Counted from the first letter of the stretch, positions 36,708 to 45,542 are shown. The stretch: 64,000 nucleotides of DNA from Prevotella fusca JCM 17724 (GCF_001262015.1 NZ_CP012074.1:578501-642500); one strand, 5' to 3'. A program made the numbers and translations. The notes: generated by a model from the sequence alone, not told the origin.

Positions 36708-38798
36708 TTACTGTGTCTTGAGAAGTCCGTCCCTTTCCTTTAACGCATCAATCGTCGGCTCCCCTCCACGGAAACGCTTGTAAAGCGTCATAGGATGTTC
36801 AGTTCCTCCACGTGAGAGGATATTATCACGGAAACGCTGGGCAGTAGCAGGATTGAAGATTCCTTCTTTCTTGAATACACTGAAAGCATCAGCGTCAAGA
36901 ACCTCTGCCCACTTGTAACTGTAATATCCTGCAGCATATCCACCTGCCATAATATGAGAGAACTGTACCGTCATACAGGTATCCATACGCTGCTCATCAA
37001 TGATAGCTGGTGCCCATGCTTTCTTCTCGAACGGGATAATGTCATCTGTAAACTCATCTTTATGAGTATAGTAAGCCATATCCAACAAGCCGAAGCTGAC
37101 CTGTCTCAGACAGGCCGTTGCAGCACCGAAATTACGGCTGGTAATAACTTTCTCAATCAGTTCATCAGGCATAGGTTCACCTGTCTGATAATGGAAAGCA
37201 AAGGTACGCAGGAACTCTTTTTCTATAGCAAAGTTCTCCATAAACTGCGAAGGAAGTTCTACAAAGTCCCACCATACATTCGTTCCTGACAAACTCTCGA
37301 AGCGGGTATTGGCAAATATACCATGTAGAGAATGCCCGAATTCATGCAGGAAAGTCTCCACCTCACCTATTCTCAAAAGTGCCGACTTGTCCTCTGTAGG
37401 CTTGGAGAAATTCATCACGAGTGACACATGTGGGCGTACATTCGTACCATCCCGCTCTATCCACTGTCCCTGAAACTCCGTCATCCATGCCCCATCACGC
37501 TTTCCTTTGCGTGGATGGAAGTCAACATAAAGTACAGCCAGGTAGCTGCCATCCTTGTCAAACACCTCATACGGCTTCACGTCAGGGTGGTAAACAGGTA
37601 TCTCCTTATTCTCCTTGAAGCTGATACCATAGAGACGTGTAGCTAAACCGAAGACGCCTTTGATAACATTTCCCAATTCAAGATAAGGGCGAAGCATCTC
37701 TGGGTCAAGGTCATATTTCTTCTTCTTCAGCAGCTGGCTGTAATAAGCTACATCCCACTGTTCCATCTTGAAACCGTCACCTTCTTCTTCTCGTGCTAAT
37801 GCCTCTATTTCTTCACGTTCCTTGATGGCAGTCGGCTTATATGCCCCAATGAGGTCGTTGAGAAGTTTGTACACGTTCTCAACCGTTGTTGCCATACGAT
37901 GTTTCATCACATAATCGGCAAAAGTATCGTAACCGAGGAGCTGAGCCATTTCACGGCGAAGATTAACCAGACGCTTGCAAAGTTCAAGGTTATTCGTGTC
38001 ATTATCTTTTATGCAGAGCGTATTGCGTGCCATGTAAAGGTCTTTACGCAGTTCGCGCTGCGTGCTGTACATCATAAACGGACCATAGCTTGGAGCATCC
38101 AAAGTGAAGACCCAGCCCTCCATTCCATGCTCTCTTGCAGCTTCCTGCGCAGCCTCACGTGCCGTTTCGGGGAGTCCGTCAAGCTGTTGTTCATCCGTAA
38201 TATGCAGCGTATAGGCTTTATTCTCTTTCAGCACATTCTGTGAGAACTGCAACGAAAGCATGGATGCCTCTTCCGTGAGCATGCGCAGACGTTCCTTTCC
38301 TGCTTCATCAAGCAGTGCACCACTGCGAACAAAACCCTCATAGCTTTTCTCCAGCAGACAGTTCTCTTCTGGTGTCAGCTCACGATGATGCTCATATACA
38401 TGCTTGACACGCTCGAATATCTTTGGGTTCAAGCTGATGTCATTACTGTGTTTGGTAAGGATTGGACTCATCTTCTGCGCCAATGCGTCCATCTCGTCAT
38501 TGGTCTCGGCACTGAGCATATTGAAGAATACACTCTCCACACGATTCAGAAGATCATAGTAATGCTTGCGTCCTTTGACCTCATCCTCTGGTATAATCGT
38601 GTTCTCAAAGGTGGGTGGTTCTTCAGGATTGTTGATAATCTTCTCAACCTGTTCGTCCTCACGGCGGATACCTTCCATCATTGCCTCCTCGTAGTCGGCA
38701 AGCGTGATACGCTCGAATGGTGCCGTGTAGTGCGGTGTATCATAAGGTAGGAAGAAAGGATTTACACGTTCTTTCTTCCCTGATGTATTATCTGTCAT
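36708..38798 (-). CDS. dcp: M3-family metallopeptidase (peptidyl-dipeptidase Dcp-like)
   Basis: A 696-residue zinc peptidase. The catalytic motif is FLHEFGHSLHGIF (HEFGH, about 478-490) with a downstream Glu (about 506-514), and PHVSLVMNFSKPT and LEVSFLFHEFGH-type context of the M3A subfamily. These cytosolic enzymes cut oligopeptides, Dcp taking dipeptides from the C-terminus; this suits a peptide-fermenting species. No signal peptide. The ATG at 38798 (MTDNTSGKKERV) is chosen because the -7 element at 38829-38836 would place the RNA start after an upstream in-frame codon at 38831. Confidence 0.93.
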   Translation of the reverse strand: MTDNTSGKKERVNPFFLPYDTPHYTAPFERITLADYEEAMMEGIRREDEQVEKIINNPEEPPTFENTIIPEDEVKGRKHYYDLLNRVESVFFNMLSAETNDEMDALAQKMSPILTKHSNDISLNPKIFERVKHVYEHHRELTPEENCLLEKSYEGFVRSGALLDEAGKERLRMLTEEASMLSLQFSQNVLKENKAYTLHITDEQQLDGLPETAREAAQEAAREHGMEGWVFTLDAPSYGPFMMYSTQRELRKDLYMARNTLCIKDNDTNNLELCKRLVNLRREMAQLLGYDTFADYVMKHRMATTVENVYKLLNDLIGAYKPTAIKEREEIEALAREEEGDGFKMEQWDVAYYSQLLKKKKYDLDPEMLRPYLELGNVIKGVFGLATRLYGISFKENKEIPVYHPDVKPYEVFDKDGSYLAVLYVDFHPRKGKRDGAWMTEFQGQWIERDGTNVRPHVSLVMNFSKPTEDKSALLRIGEVETFLHEFGHSLHGIFANTRFESLSGTNVWWDFVELPSQFMENFAIEKEFLRTFAFHYQTGEPMPDELIEKVITSRNFGAATACLRQVSFGLLDMAYYTHKDEFTDDIIPFEKKAWAPAIIDEQRMDTCMTVQFSHIMAGGYAAGYYSYKWAEVLDADAFSVFKKEGIFNPATAQRFRDNILSRGGTEHPMTLYKRFRGGEPTIDALKERDGLLKTQ

Positions 38799-38828
38799 TT
38801 TCTTTTTGCTTTCTCTTAATTTAAAGTA

Positions 38829-38836
38829 CAAAGATA
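38829..38836 (-). promoter_or_regulatory. -7 element of the M3 peptidase gene
   Basis: TATCTTTG on the minus strand, 31 bp before the chosen ATG. The -33 position is not a good match. Confidence 0.55.
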
Positions 38837-39069
38837 ACTCAAAAAAAGGAGAAACACTATATATAAAGGTGGATTTTAACGCAAATTTGTTTCTTGGTAG
38901 AGGAACAGTTGATATTTGGCGAACTCGATAATAATAATGAAGCCAATAAGAAACCCTGGGAACATCTTTCTGTTTTCAGAAATCAGTTGAACAACTATTG
39001 CTAATTATCCGATGTCAGCCATTCCCTATCAATATGAATTGTGTCAAAAAAAATCATAGCAAGGAAATC

Positions 39070-39285
39070 TATTGATGCTTAACTGCATTCAAATTAAGCC
39101 TTAATTGACGTGCAAAAGGTGCTTGATTAAGTCCTAAGTAGTGCTTAATTGAAGTCCAATTAGGCACCTATTCTTGCATGACTTTATAATCGTCTGTTCT
39201 TCTGATAGTTACGAACACGTTGTTTTGTTCTTGTTTTCTCTGTTTTTAAACAAAAGTGGCAATCATTTATGTAAATATATTTCAA
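39070..39285 (+). repeat. Family B dispersed repeat, short copy 3
   Basis: Units start at 39077, 39099, 39121, 39143 and 39165, exactly 22 bp apart, starting GCTTAA/CCTTAA/GCTTGA and ending AAG/AGG. It is more diverged than the others (no GCCCTTTTGA) but keeps CACCTATTCTTGCATGACTTTATAA and the tail TTATGTAAATATATTTCA. The remaining part of the 38857-39375 gap shows no gene. Confidence 0.82.
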
Positions 39286-39375
39286 ATCCCTCGTACGGGC
39301 TTACTCCTTTATATTTCTTCAATAAGTGCTTGTTGGTTTCAAAGGGTTGAGGGGAGGCTGATGTAGAATTGGTTA

Positions 39376-40038
39376 CTACCGTAGCTTCTCCAATTGTGGA
39401 ACTGTAATGATCCCCCGGCTTATTGTCAGCAGTCCTTCACATTGCAAGTCATTGAGCATGCGAGAGATGTTAAGACGACTTTGGTGCAGCTCATGAGCAA
39501 GGTCTTCCATTTTTATCCTAAGAACCTTATGTCCTGCCTGCGTCAGACAGCGGAGACGGAGGAAGCTGACGAACTGCTGGCGAATGTCATCAGACTGCTG
39601 TCGCCATGGGATGCGCCCCATGCGTTGTGCCTGCATGGAAATACAGTTGAGAAGGTTCAGACGGAAGATAAGATAATTGTCAAGAAGCCGTAACACCTCA
39701 GACTTATCCAATGAAAGCAGGCTACAATCGGTCTGCGCTGTAAAATCCTTGGTGTAACGTTGCATAAGTCCGAAGAAATGTTCAGGTTGGATAACAGCCG
39801 GTGCCGACAATTCTTCCTCTATACGATAACGATGGCTGTCAGCATAGCTGACCACACGGAGTGTTCCGCTCATAAGAAAGAAGAGCTGTGTACATTTTTC
39901 CTCCTTGCTTACGAGCGGTTTGTCAGCTGCCAGCTTATGAAAACTAAACTTCGTCTGTCCCACGATATCCGATAGTTCGTCAGTGCTTATACCGATGAAA
40001 AGAGGTAGTTCGAGGAGTTTATCGTAAAGTTGGAGCAT
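39376..40038 (-). CDS. Crp/Fnr-family transcriptional regulator
   Basis: A 220-residue protein with an N-terminal cyclic-nucleotide-binding-like beta-roll (about 15-110; CTQLFFLMSGTLRVVSYADSH) and a C-terminal winged helix (about 145-215; LRIKMEDLAHELHQSRLNISRMLNDLQCEGLLTISRG). The recognition helix is HQSRLNISRMLNDL. The N-terminal cysteines of Fnr iron-sulfur sensors are absent and the cAMP-binding residues of E. coli Crp are not kept, so the effector is unknown. It lies 60 bp downstream of apbE on the same strand, so the two may share a transcript. Confidence 0.88.
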   Translation of the reverse strand: MLQLYDKLLELPLFIGISTDELSDIVGQTKFSFHKLAADKPLVSKEEKCTQLFFLMSGTLRVVSYADSHRYRIEEELSAPAVIQPEHFFGLMQRYTKDFTAQTDCSLLSLDKSEVLRLLDNYLIFRLNLLNCISMQAQRMGRIPWRQQSDDIRQQFVSFLRLRCLTQAGHKVLRIKMEDLAHELHQSRLNISRMLNDLQCEGLLTISRGIITVPQLEKLR

Positions 40039-40097
40039 TGTTCAGGGCTTCGGTGATGAATGTTGGGTGATTGTGGAATATCTGGTAAGAGACTACT

Positions 40098-41114
40098 TCA
40101 TTCTACTATTTTTCCCTCCATTGACGGACTATACCAGACTTTCAGATTTCCTTTTGTATCTGAATAGATGAAATAAGCCATCAATTCAGGATGACGGTCA
40201 AGCAACTTGCATGCTTTCTCAATACCCATCACCATGAATGATGTGGCGTAAGCGTCAGCTGTAGCGCAGTTCTTTGCCAAGACTGTGGCTGAAAGCAGGG
40301 AGTGCTGGACAGGATAGCCTGTCTTTGGGTCAATGGTATGAGCGTATTTCTTCCCACCTTTATAATAGAAGTTACGATAGTTCCCACTCGTTGCCATCGC
40401 CTTGTCAGTAACGTTCAGAACCGTCTCAAACTCCTGTTTTGTGTTCAGACTGTCTTCCGTCGGCTTCGTGACACCAATCTTCCAAGGCAGCCGTTTTTCA
40501 CTGTTTCCTTTCGTGACAATCTCACCACCAATCTCAACCATGAAGTTCTCAACACCATTACGAAGCAGGAGACGGGCTATGGCATCCGACCCATAACCCT
40601 TGGCAATGGCTGAACAGTCGAGCATTGTGCGGGAATCCTGCTTGCGGATAGTATTGCCAACAAGTTTCACCTTATTATATCCTACAATCTGATGCAGACT
40701 GTCAATCTTCTGCTTAGACGGATGCAGACCCGTCTTGAAACCAAAGCCCCACATGTTTACCATTGGTGCAACGGTAATGTCAAAAGCCCCGTCTGTTTCT
40801 TTTGAAATCGTTTCAGCCAGCGTGAACACTTCTCTGAACATCTGGTTAACCTTCACAGGCTTGTTCTGGTTCACCTGTGAAATGAGCGATTTAGAGTCAA
40901 AAGTAGAGAAAGTCTCATCCACTTTCTTCAGTTCTGCTTCTATCTGAGACTGCAGGTCTTCATCGCTTTGATAGGTAATATTATATACTGTACCAAAGAT
41001 GAAGCCCTTGTTATGCTGATAAGGCATGGCATGCTGGCGGCGGACAATGACTATCGATCCGATAATCAGCACAAGGAGGAACGGTACCTGCCAATATAAT
41101 TTTTTCTTATTCAT
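40098..41114 (-). CDS. apbE: FAD:protein FMN transferase
   Basis: A 338-residue flavinyltransferase that links FMN to a Thr/Ser of target proteins such as the NqrB and NqrC subunits. It has an N-terminal membrane anchor or signal segment (VPFLLVLIIGSIVIVRRQ). ApbE motifs: GTVYNITYQS (about 42-51), EETDGAFDITVAPMVNMWGFG (about 110-130), DCSAIAKGYGSDAIARLL (about 166-183), the Mg-binding HTIDPKTGYPVQHSLLSATVLA (about 268-289) and CATADAYATSFMVMG (about 292-306). It probably works on the periplasmic side. Target protein not in this window. Confidence 0.92.
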   Translation of the reverse strand: MNKKKLYWQVPFLLVLIIGSIVIVRRQHAMPYQHNKGFIFGTVYNITYQSDEDLQSQIEAELKKVDETFSTFDSKSLISQVNQNKPVKVNQMFREVFTLAETISKETDGAFDITVAPMVNMWGFGFKTGLHPSKQKIDSLHQIVGYNKVKLVGNTIRKQDSRTMLDCSAIAKGYGSDAIARLLLRNGVENFMVEIGGEIVTKGNSEKRLPWKIGVTKPTEDSLNTKQEFETVLNVTDKAMATSGNYRNFYYKGGKKYAHTIDPKTGYPVQHSLLSATVLAKNCATADAYATSFMVMGIEKACKLLDRHPELMAYFIYSDTKGNLKVWYSPSMEGKIVE

Positions 41115-41286
41115 GACGCATTTATTATTGAGTAGTTAAAGATAGGGATTTGTTGTGAAAGAATTGGGAACACACGACTTGTGCGTCCGGCAGACATTAT
41201 TCATGAACACAAAAGGCGTACATCCCTACAGTATTACTGTCAAGTAAAGACTTTGATATAGCTACTTATATTCAAAAGGCTCTTTG

Positions 41287-41985
41287 TTACAGCTCAAAAA
41301 GGACATTGAATGTGGCGCCAAGCTGCGATGAATCTCCACGACCAAACCCTGGAACATACCATGGTTCACCTATTTCGCCGGCCTTGTGGGCGAGTCGGAG
41401 TTTATAGCGGACGGACCATCCCATACGGATAGGTCCCCATATCTTTGCATCCACACCACCAATCAGCTCTGCCCAAAGCTGGTTTCCCTTGCTGTCAAGT
41501 GCACCATAGGCTGACTGTGTTCCCCAGATGGGGTCGGCAATGCCCGGACTTAGAACGTCATACTTAAAAGAGGTGTATCCTACTCTGCCACCAACCAGGA
41601 AGCGATAGACGTCGTGTTTATCCTTGAGCATATTGAAGTCGCAGCCCACACGTGCATAAGGTGCATTGGTCTTGAAGCATGTCCTGGTTGTTTCATCAGT
41701 CTTGTCAGCCTGTCCGATACCTGCTTCGATGATAGGGAAGAACCTGTCCTTGATGTTCAAGCGCAGCAGGGCTTCATACTGGCCGTATGATGCAAGCGAA
41801 CGCATAGCAGGTCCGACGAGGTCAATGCCCACAGCAACACCTCGGAAGAACGCAACGGTATCTTTCTTCTCCTTCGGCACTGTTGGTCTGCGCTGTGCGT
41901 TGGCTCCAGTAGGGAAGAGCAGGAACAGTGCGTTAAGGATTAGTAAAAGTGATAAGTATATGTTCTTTCGTACCATCATAATCAA
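41287..41985 (-). CDS. DUF6048-like outer-membrane-associated protein
   Basis: A 232-residue protein with a signal peptide (NIYLSLLLILNALFLLFPTGANA). The mature part is beta-rich (GVAVGIDLVGPAMRSLASYGQYEALLRLNIK, RFFPIIEAGIGQAD, VGCDFNMLKD, RMGWSVRYKLRLAHKAG) and ends in FNVLFEL with a terminal aromatic-hydrophobic strand, as in small beta-barrels. This matches what I know of the DUF6048 family of Bacteroidetes. Its start lies inside the gene before it (overlap 41933-41985), so the pair is translationally linked. Met residues at 41985, 41979 and 41976 are all possible starts. Confidence 0.68.
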   Translation of the reverse strand: MIMMVRKNIYLSLLLILNALFLLFPTGANAQRRPTVPKEKKDTVAFFRGVAVGIDLVGPAMRSLASYGQYEALLRLNIKDRFFPIIEAGIGQADKTDETTRTCFKTNAPYARVGCDFNMLKDKHDVYRFLVGGRVGYTSFKYDVLSPGIADPIWGTQSAYGALDSKGNQLWAELIGGVDAKIWGPIRMGWSVRYKLRLAHKAGEIGEPWYVPGFGRGDSSQLGATFNVLFEL

Positions 41986-42436
41986 CGTTAGGATTACTGA
42001 TTTCTATCTTACTTACACGTGTGCCCTTTGCCTTCACAGCAGTAAGTGTATGGAAAAAGGCTGGCGGACAGTCAACACTTTCAAAATGACTCTTGCTCGT
42101 CTTTGACACTGTTACAGTGTCAACTGTTGTAACTCCAGCCTTGCTTTTGAAGGCAAAGCGTAACTTGTCACTGTCGGCACTATAGCTCATCGGCAAACTG
42201 AACTTCGTCGTATTGACCTGTTTGTTCAACAATACGGTGTCGGATTTATTCTCACGAATTGCTGAAATGGTAAGTGTATCACGCAATGTGTCGCCTTGGA
42301 CAATGTAATTAGCCCACACACCGTTGTTTATAGGACAGTTTATGTCGGAACAGGAACTTATCCAACATATCCCTCCCAATAGAAGAGTGAACATACTGAC
42401 TCTTCTTACTGTATGTCTGATCTTTCTATAGTTCAT
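41933..42436 (-). CDS. DUF6452-like lipoprotein
   Basis: A 167-residue protein with a lipoprotein signal: VSMFTLLLGGICWISSC, lipobox ISSC with Cys at about residue 29. The mature part (DINCPINNGVWANYIVQGDTLRDTLTI, KVNTTKFSLPMSYSADSDKLRFAF) looks like a beta-sandwich. It resembles the DUF6452 family, whose gene is usually next to DUF6048 as here. The stop lies 53 bp inside the next gene. Role unknown; an envelope partner of the DUF6048 barrel is a reasonable guess. Confidence 0.68.
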   Translation of the reverse strand: MNYRKIRHTVRRVSMFTLLLGGICWISSCSDINCPINNGVWANYIVQGDTLRDTLTISAIRENKSDTVLLNKQVNTTKFSLPMSYSADSDKLRFAFKSKAGVTTVDTVTVSKTSKSHFESVDCPPAFFHTLTAVKAKGTRVSKIEISNPNVDYDGTKEHILITFTNP

Positions 42437-42687
42437 AGTTTACCTATTATCGTCTTTAAATAAAGCAAGCTGATATGCTTTTCGCATATATCATGCGCCT
42501 ATCTCCAACAGCAAGAGCATTGTATCTCCAACTTATTGTCGAAAAGATTCCCACACAGGGGTAGTCAATATGCACAAAACCTCCTAAAGCATAATAACGC
42601 AGGTGAATATGTCCACAATCGGGCGTAATTACAAGCACGCATGCTGTGCATCCCTACTTAAAACACCCACGAAGCAGAAGATTTCTT

Positions 42688-43641
42688 TTACATTTCCTTC
42701 TCAATCTGATAGTCATTTCTTCGAGGATTGCTACGACTGATAAGGTCGCCGATAAAGCCGGCAAGGAAGAGCTGTGTGCCCAGCACCATCGCAACAAGGG
42801 CTATAAAGAAAGAAGCATGATTTGATAGCAGGTCGCCATAAACACCATTGATGAGCATTATGGTTTTCTCGACAATGAGCCAAAGAAAGGCAATAAAGCC
42901 GATAAGGAACATAAATGACCCCATCAGACCAAACACATGCATTGGTTTCTTACCAAAGTTGGTGAGGAACCAGAGTGTCAACAGGTCAAGATAACCATTA
43001 AAGAAACGGTTGATACCAAACTTTGACTTACCATACTTGCGTGCCTGATGGTGCACCACTTTCTCGCCGATGCGTGCAAAGCCAGCCTCCTTGGCAAGAT
43101 AAGGGATATAACGGTGCATCTCACCATAGACCTCGATATTCTTCACTACGTCATGACGATAAGCCTTCAAACCACAGTTAAAGTCGTGCAGATTATGCAC
43201 ACCACTGATCTTACGTGCCGTAGCATTGAAAAGTTTTGTAGGAATCGTCTTCGTCAACGGGTCATAACGTTTCTGCTTATAGCCACTTACAAGGTCGTAC
43301 TTCTCCTCCATTATCATACGATAGAGTTCTGGAATCTCATCGGGAGAATCCTGCAAATCGGCATCCATCGTTATGACAACATCACCCTGTGCAGCCTTAA
43401 AGCCACAGTAAAGTGCAGGACTCTTGCCATAGTTGCGACGGAACTTGATGGCGTGTACATGCTCGGCATCCTTGCGGTGTAGTTCCTCAATGACATCCCA
43501 ACTGTTATCCTTGGAACCGTCATTGATGAAGATTATTTCATACGTGAAGCCGTTGGCGTTCATCACGCGTTGAATCCACGCGTGTAATTCTGGTAGACTT
43601 TCTTCCTCATTGTAGAGAGGAATGATTACTGATATATCCAT
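42688..43641 (-). CDS. Family 2 glycosyltransferase with C-terminal membrane helices
   Basis: A 317-residue protein: a GT-A domain (ISVIIPLYNEEESLPEL at residues 3-19, IFINDGSKDNSWDV about 38-51, VITMDADLQDSPDEIPEL about 89-106) followed by two membrane helices (about 233-262, 272-305). It resembles dolichol-phosphate mannose synthase / DPM1-like and ArnC-type enzymes that put a sugar on undecaprenyl phosphate at the inner face of the membrane. The DUF4199 gene precedes it in the same direction, 120 bp away, an arrangement common in Bacteroidetes. The sugar is unknown. Confidence 0.9.
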   Translation of the reverse strand: MDISVIIPLYNEEESLPELHAWIQRVMNANGFTYEIIFINDGSKDNSWDVIEELHRKDAEHVHAIKFRRNYGKSPALYCGFKAAQGDVVITMDADLQDSPDEIPELYRMIMEEKYDLVSGYKQKRYDPLTKTIPTKLFNATARKISGVHNLHDFNCGLKAYRHDVVKNIEVYGEMHRYIPYLAKEAGFARIGEKVVHHQARKYGKSKFGINRFFNGYLDLLTLWFLTNFGKKPMHVFGLMGSFMFLIGFIAFLWLIVEKTIMLINGVYGDLLSNHASFFIALVAMVLGTQLFLAGFIGDLISRSNPRRNDYQIEKEM

Positions 43642-43761
43642 GTTCTGAATTAGGAATTTTCAATTAGAAGTCCGGGAATGCTGAATTGGAACTTTTGAGT
43701 CAGACATGATGAATTAGTTGAATGATAAATTAAAACATCATTTGCAGCAGACACCCTGAAG

Positions 43762-44301
43762 TCACAACTGCTGGTTCTTGACTTTCTTAGACATTACTGC
43801 CGCTATGAACAACGAATAGACCCCACCCAGCATAACAGCAATGATGAAGCTGCTGGATGCCAAAGAATAAGGCTGGAAAGCCTCTGGCAGCACTGCCATG
43901 AACTTTTCATAGGGAATATCCATCATGGCAAGTATCTTTCTTCCCTCACTTCTGGAATAAAGACTTGTAACCATCATAAGCAGTTTCCCGTTGTCAACAT
44001 AGTGCATATAGAGCCACTGCAGCAGACTGAAAATAATCGCAGCATTGAAGAACACACGAATACAGTAGAACAGACTACGACGAAAGGAAATCACCCCATT
44101 ACGTCCTTCCTCACGAAATATCTTCAGTCGGTATGCAACGAAGAAGGGGGTCGACAATGACAGCAGCAAACTGAATTGTGCCAGAACTGGCAGAGCAGTC
44201 ATACCCAGCAAGCATGCAAAACTCGCTACCCAGACGATAGCGAGATAGAAACCATCATAACGGGTATAAGCCGCCAGTTGTTTAAAATCTTCATAAACCA
44301 T
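43762..44301 (-). CDS. DUF4199-family membrane protein
   Basis: A 179-residue protein with four hydrophobic helices (about 17-38, 41-55, 78-98, 148-170) joined by short loops. It fits the DUF4199 family, found next to GT2 genes in Bacteroidetes, of unknown function. It is followed in the same direction by the glycosyltransferase and probably shares its transcript. A CAAAAGTA (TACTTTTG on minus) at 44306-44313 lies just before the ATG and would leave almost no leader, so the true promoter is uncertain. Confidence 0.75.
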   Translation of the reverse strand: MVYEDFKQLAAYTRYDGFYLAIVWVASFACLLGMTALPVLAQFSLLLSLSTPFFVAYRLKIFREEGRNGVISFRRSLFYCIRVFFNAAIIFSLLQWLYMHYVDNGKLLMMVTSLYSRSEGRKILAMMDIPYEKFMAVLPEAFQPYSLASSSFIIAVMLGGVYSLFIAAVMSKKVKNQQL

Positions 44302-44393
44302 GATACAAAAGTACGGATTAATTATTATAAATAATGTAGAAGGTTACCAAAATTATGTTTTTTTGTTAAAAACGGAAAAAGTTTCGCTCCCTC

Positions 44394-44425
44394 TTTGCTG
44401 ATATTAAATAAAATCCGTACCTTTG
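44394..44425 (+). promoter_or_regulatory. Promoter of the SRP RNA / tRNA-Thr unit
   Basis: TTTG (44394-44397), 20 bp, TACCTTTG (44418-44425). Full consensus. The only candidate promoter for both RNAs. Confidence 0.8.
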
Positions 44426-44459
44426 CACCCGCTTTTACGATGATGGTAAGAGTGTAGAA

Positions 44460-44560
44460 CACGGGCAAGTCTCCTACGACCAGCTCCCTTTGAATCCCCC
44501 AGGACGGGAACGTAGCAAGGGCAGAAGGTTGTAGCGGTGCGATAGGAACAGCTTGCCCAC
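44460..44560 (+). ncRNA. ffs: Signal recognition particle RNA (small bacterial 4.5S type)
   Basis: The domain IV core is clear: CCAGGACGGGAACGTAGCAA then GGGCAGAAG, with the GGAA tetraloop region and the asymmetric internal loop that bind Ffh and FtsY. The ends pair (GGGCAAG at 44463-44469 with CTTGCCC at 44552-44558), giving a rod of about 100 nt. It targets membrane and secreted proteins during translation. Ends approximate. Confidence 0.88.
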
Positions 44561-44563
44561 CTC

Positions 44564-44637
44564 GCCTCTTTAGCTCAGTTGGCCAGAGCACGTGATTTGT
44601 AATCTCGGGGTCGTTGGTTCGAATCCGACAAGAGGCT
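44564..44637 (+). tRNA. tRNA-Thr(UGU)
   Basis: A 74-base cloverleaf: acceptor GCCTCTT/AAGAGGC, D-stem GCTC/GAGC, anticodon stem CGTGA/TCTCG (one T-T mismatch), loop TTTGTAA (anticodon TGT), T-stem GTTGG/CCGAC, discriminator T. Only about 3 bases after the SRP RNA 3' end. Confidence 0.93.
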
Positions 44638-44665
44638 CAACGTAATAAGATGACTAAGAACACAG

Positions 44666-44700
44666 AAGAAGGTATGTCGTGAGGCATACTTTCTTTCGCT
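44666..44700 (+). terminator. Terminator of the SRP RNA / tRNA-Thr transcript
   Basis: AGAAGGTATG pairs with CATACTTTCT (one G-T pair) around an 8-base loop, then TTTCGCTTTT. Confidence 0.65.
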
Positions 44701-45044
44701 TTTATATGCAGCCAGAACATTCTGAAAACTCAAACTTAGTCCCATAGATAAGCCAGATGTTTAAATCCAAACCGGATGTTAACGCCTGGACAGTTCTTGT
44801 TTGAGTGACGAGCTGCAACAAATGTGTAGCAGTGCACGTCAAGTTTGCAAGGCTGACAAGATGCCTACAAGGGAATAAAAGATGTCAGGAAACAATACTG
44901 CTTAGTAAGAAATTATGTGTGTTGCTGTCTATTGAACTGTTTAGGGTTAAGTTCATTCCTCATTCAATTCATTGAAATATATTGTCGTTCGAATAAGACT
45001 TTTCCATATAAGGAGTTCATTAGTGCCTTACTATAATATTGTTA

Positions 45045-45334
45045 TAATAGACGATAACAACCCTTTTTTCTCTTTTCCTGTCGATGTGTTGTTGTCCATC
45101 ACATGAGGTGTTGTTGTCCATCACGCGATGTGTTGTTGGTAAACACCAATGGTGCTGAGAACTGAATACTTTGCAATATGTTGTCGGGATATAGGCTGCT
45201 TGTAGTCAGATAATAGTCATACTACCAAAAGTAAACACAAATTATTTGATTGAGCGAGTTTTTTTTCAAAGCCGATACGATGTTCTCCATTTAAAAGAGC
45301 ATGGGAGCATATGTTATTTGAGTTTTATTGAACA
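45045..45334 (-). repeat. Family A dispersed repeat, copy 4
   Basis: Reverse orientation: on the minus strand it starts TGTTCAATAAAACTCAAAT and runs to the CACC array. Units end, on the + strand, at 45088, 45110, 45132 and 45154, spaced exactly 22 bp, one unit more than copies 2, 3 and 5. The 44701-45480 gap holds nothing else that I can name. Confidence 0.87.
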
Positions 45335-45483
45335 ATAGTATTTGAAATAGATTTTTACAGATGAATGTTTACAACTCATTTTAAATCTGGCTATGCTTAC
45401 GTAATCCTCTGAGAAAAGGTTGGAAAGTGTCATCTCCTGTTTATCAGTTTTAAAACAGGAAATGCAAGAAAAGTTATAAATTA

Positions 45484-45515
45484 TTTGGTAATATCAGAAA
45501 ATCTCACTACCTTTG
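45484..45515 (+). promoter_or_regulatory. Promoter of tRNA-Lys(UUU)
   Basis: TTTG (45484-45487), 20 bp, TACCTTTG (45508-45515). Full consensus; start about 21 bp before the tRNA. Confidence 0.8.
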
Positions 45516-45542
45516 CACTCGCTTTTACTAAAAGCATAGGGA

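Noticed and set aside
42440..42680. dif-like site near the repeat-orientation switch
   Set aside because: CGCATATATCATGCG near 42483 is a palindrome but does not match the two-arm XerCD pattern well enough.
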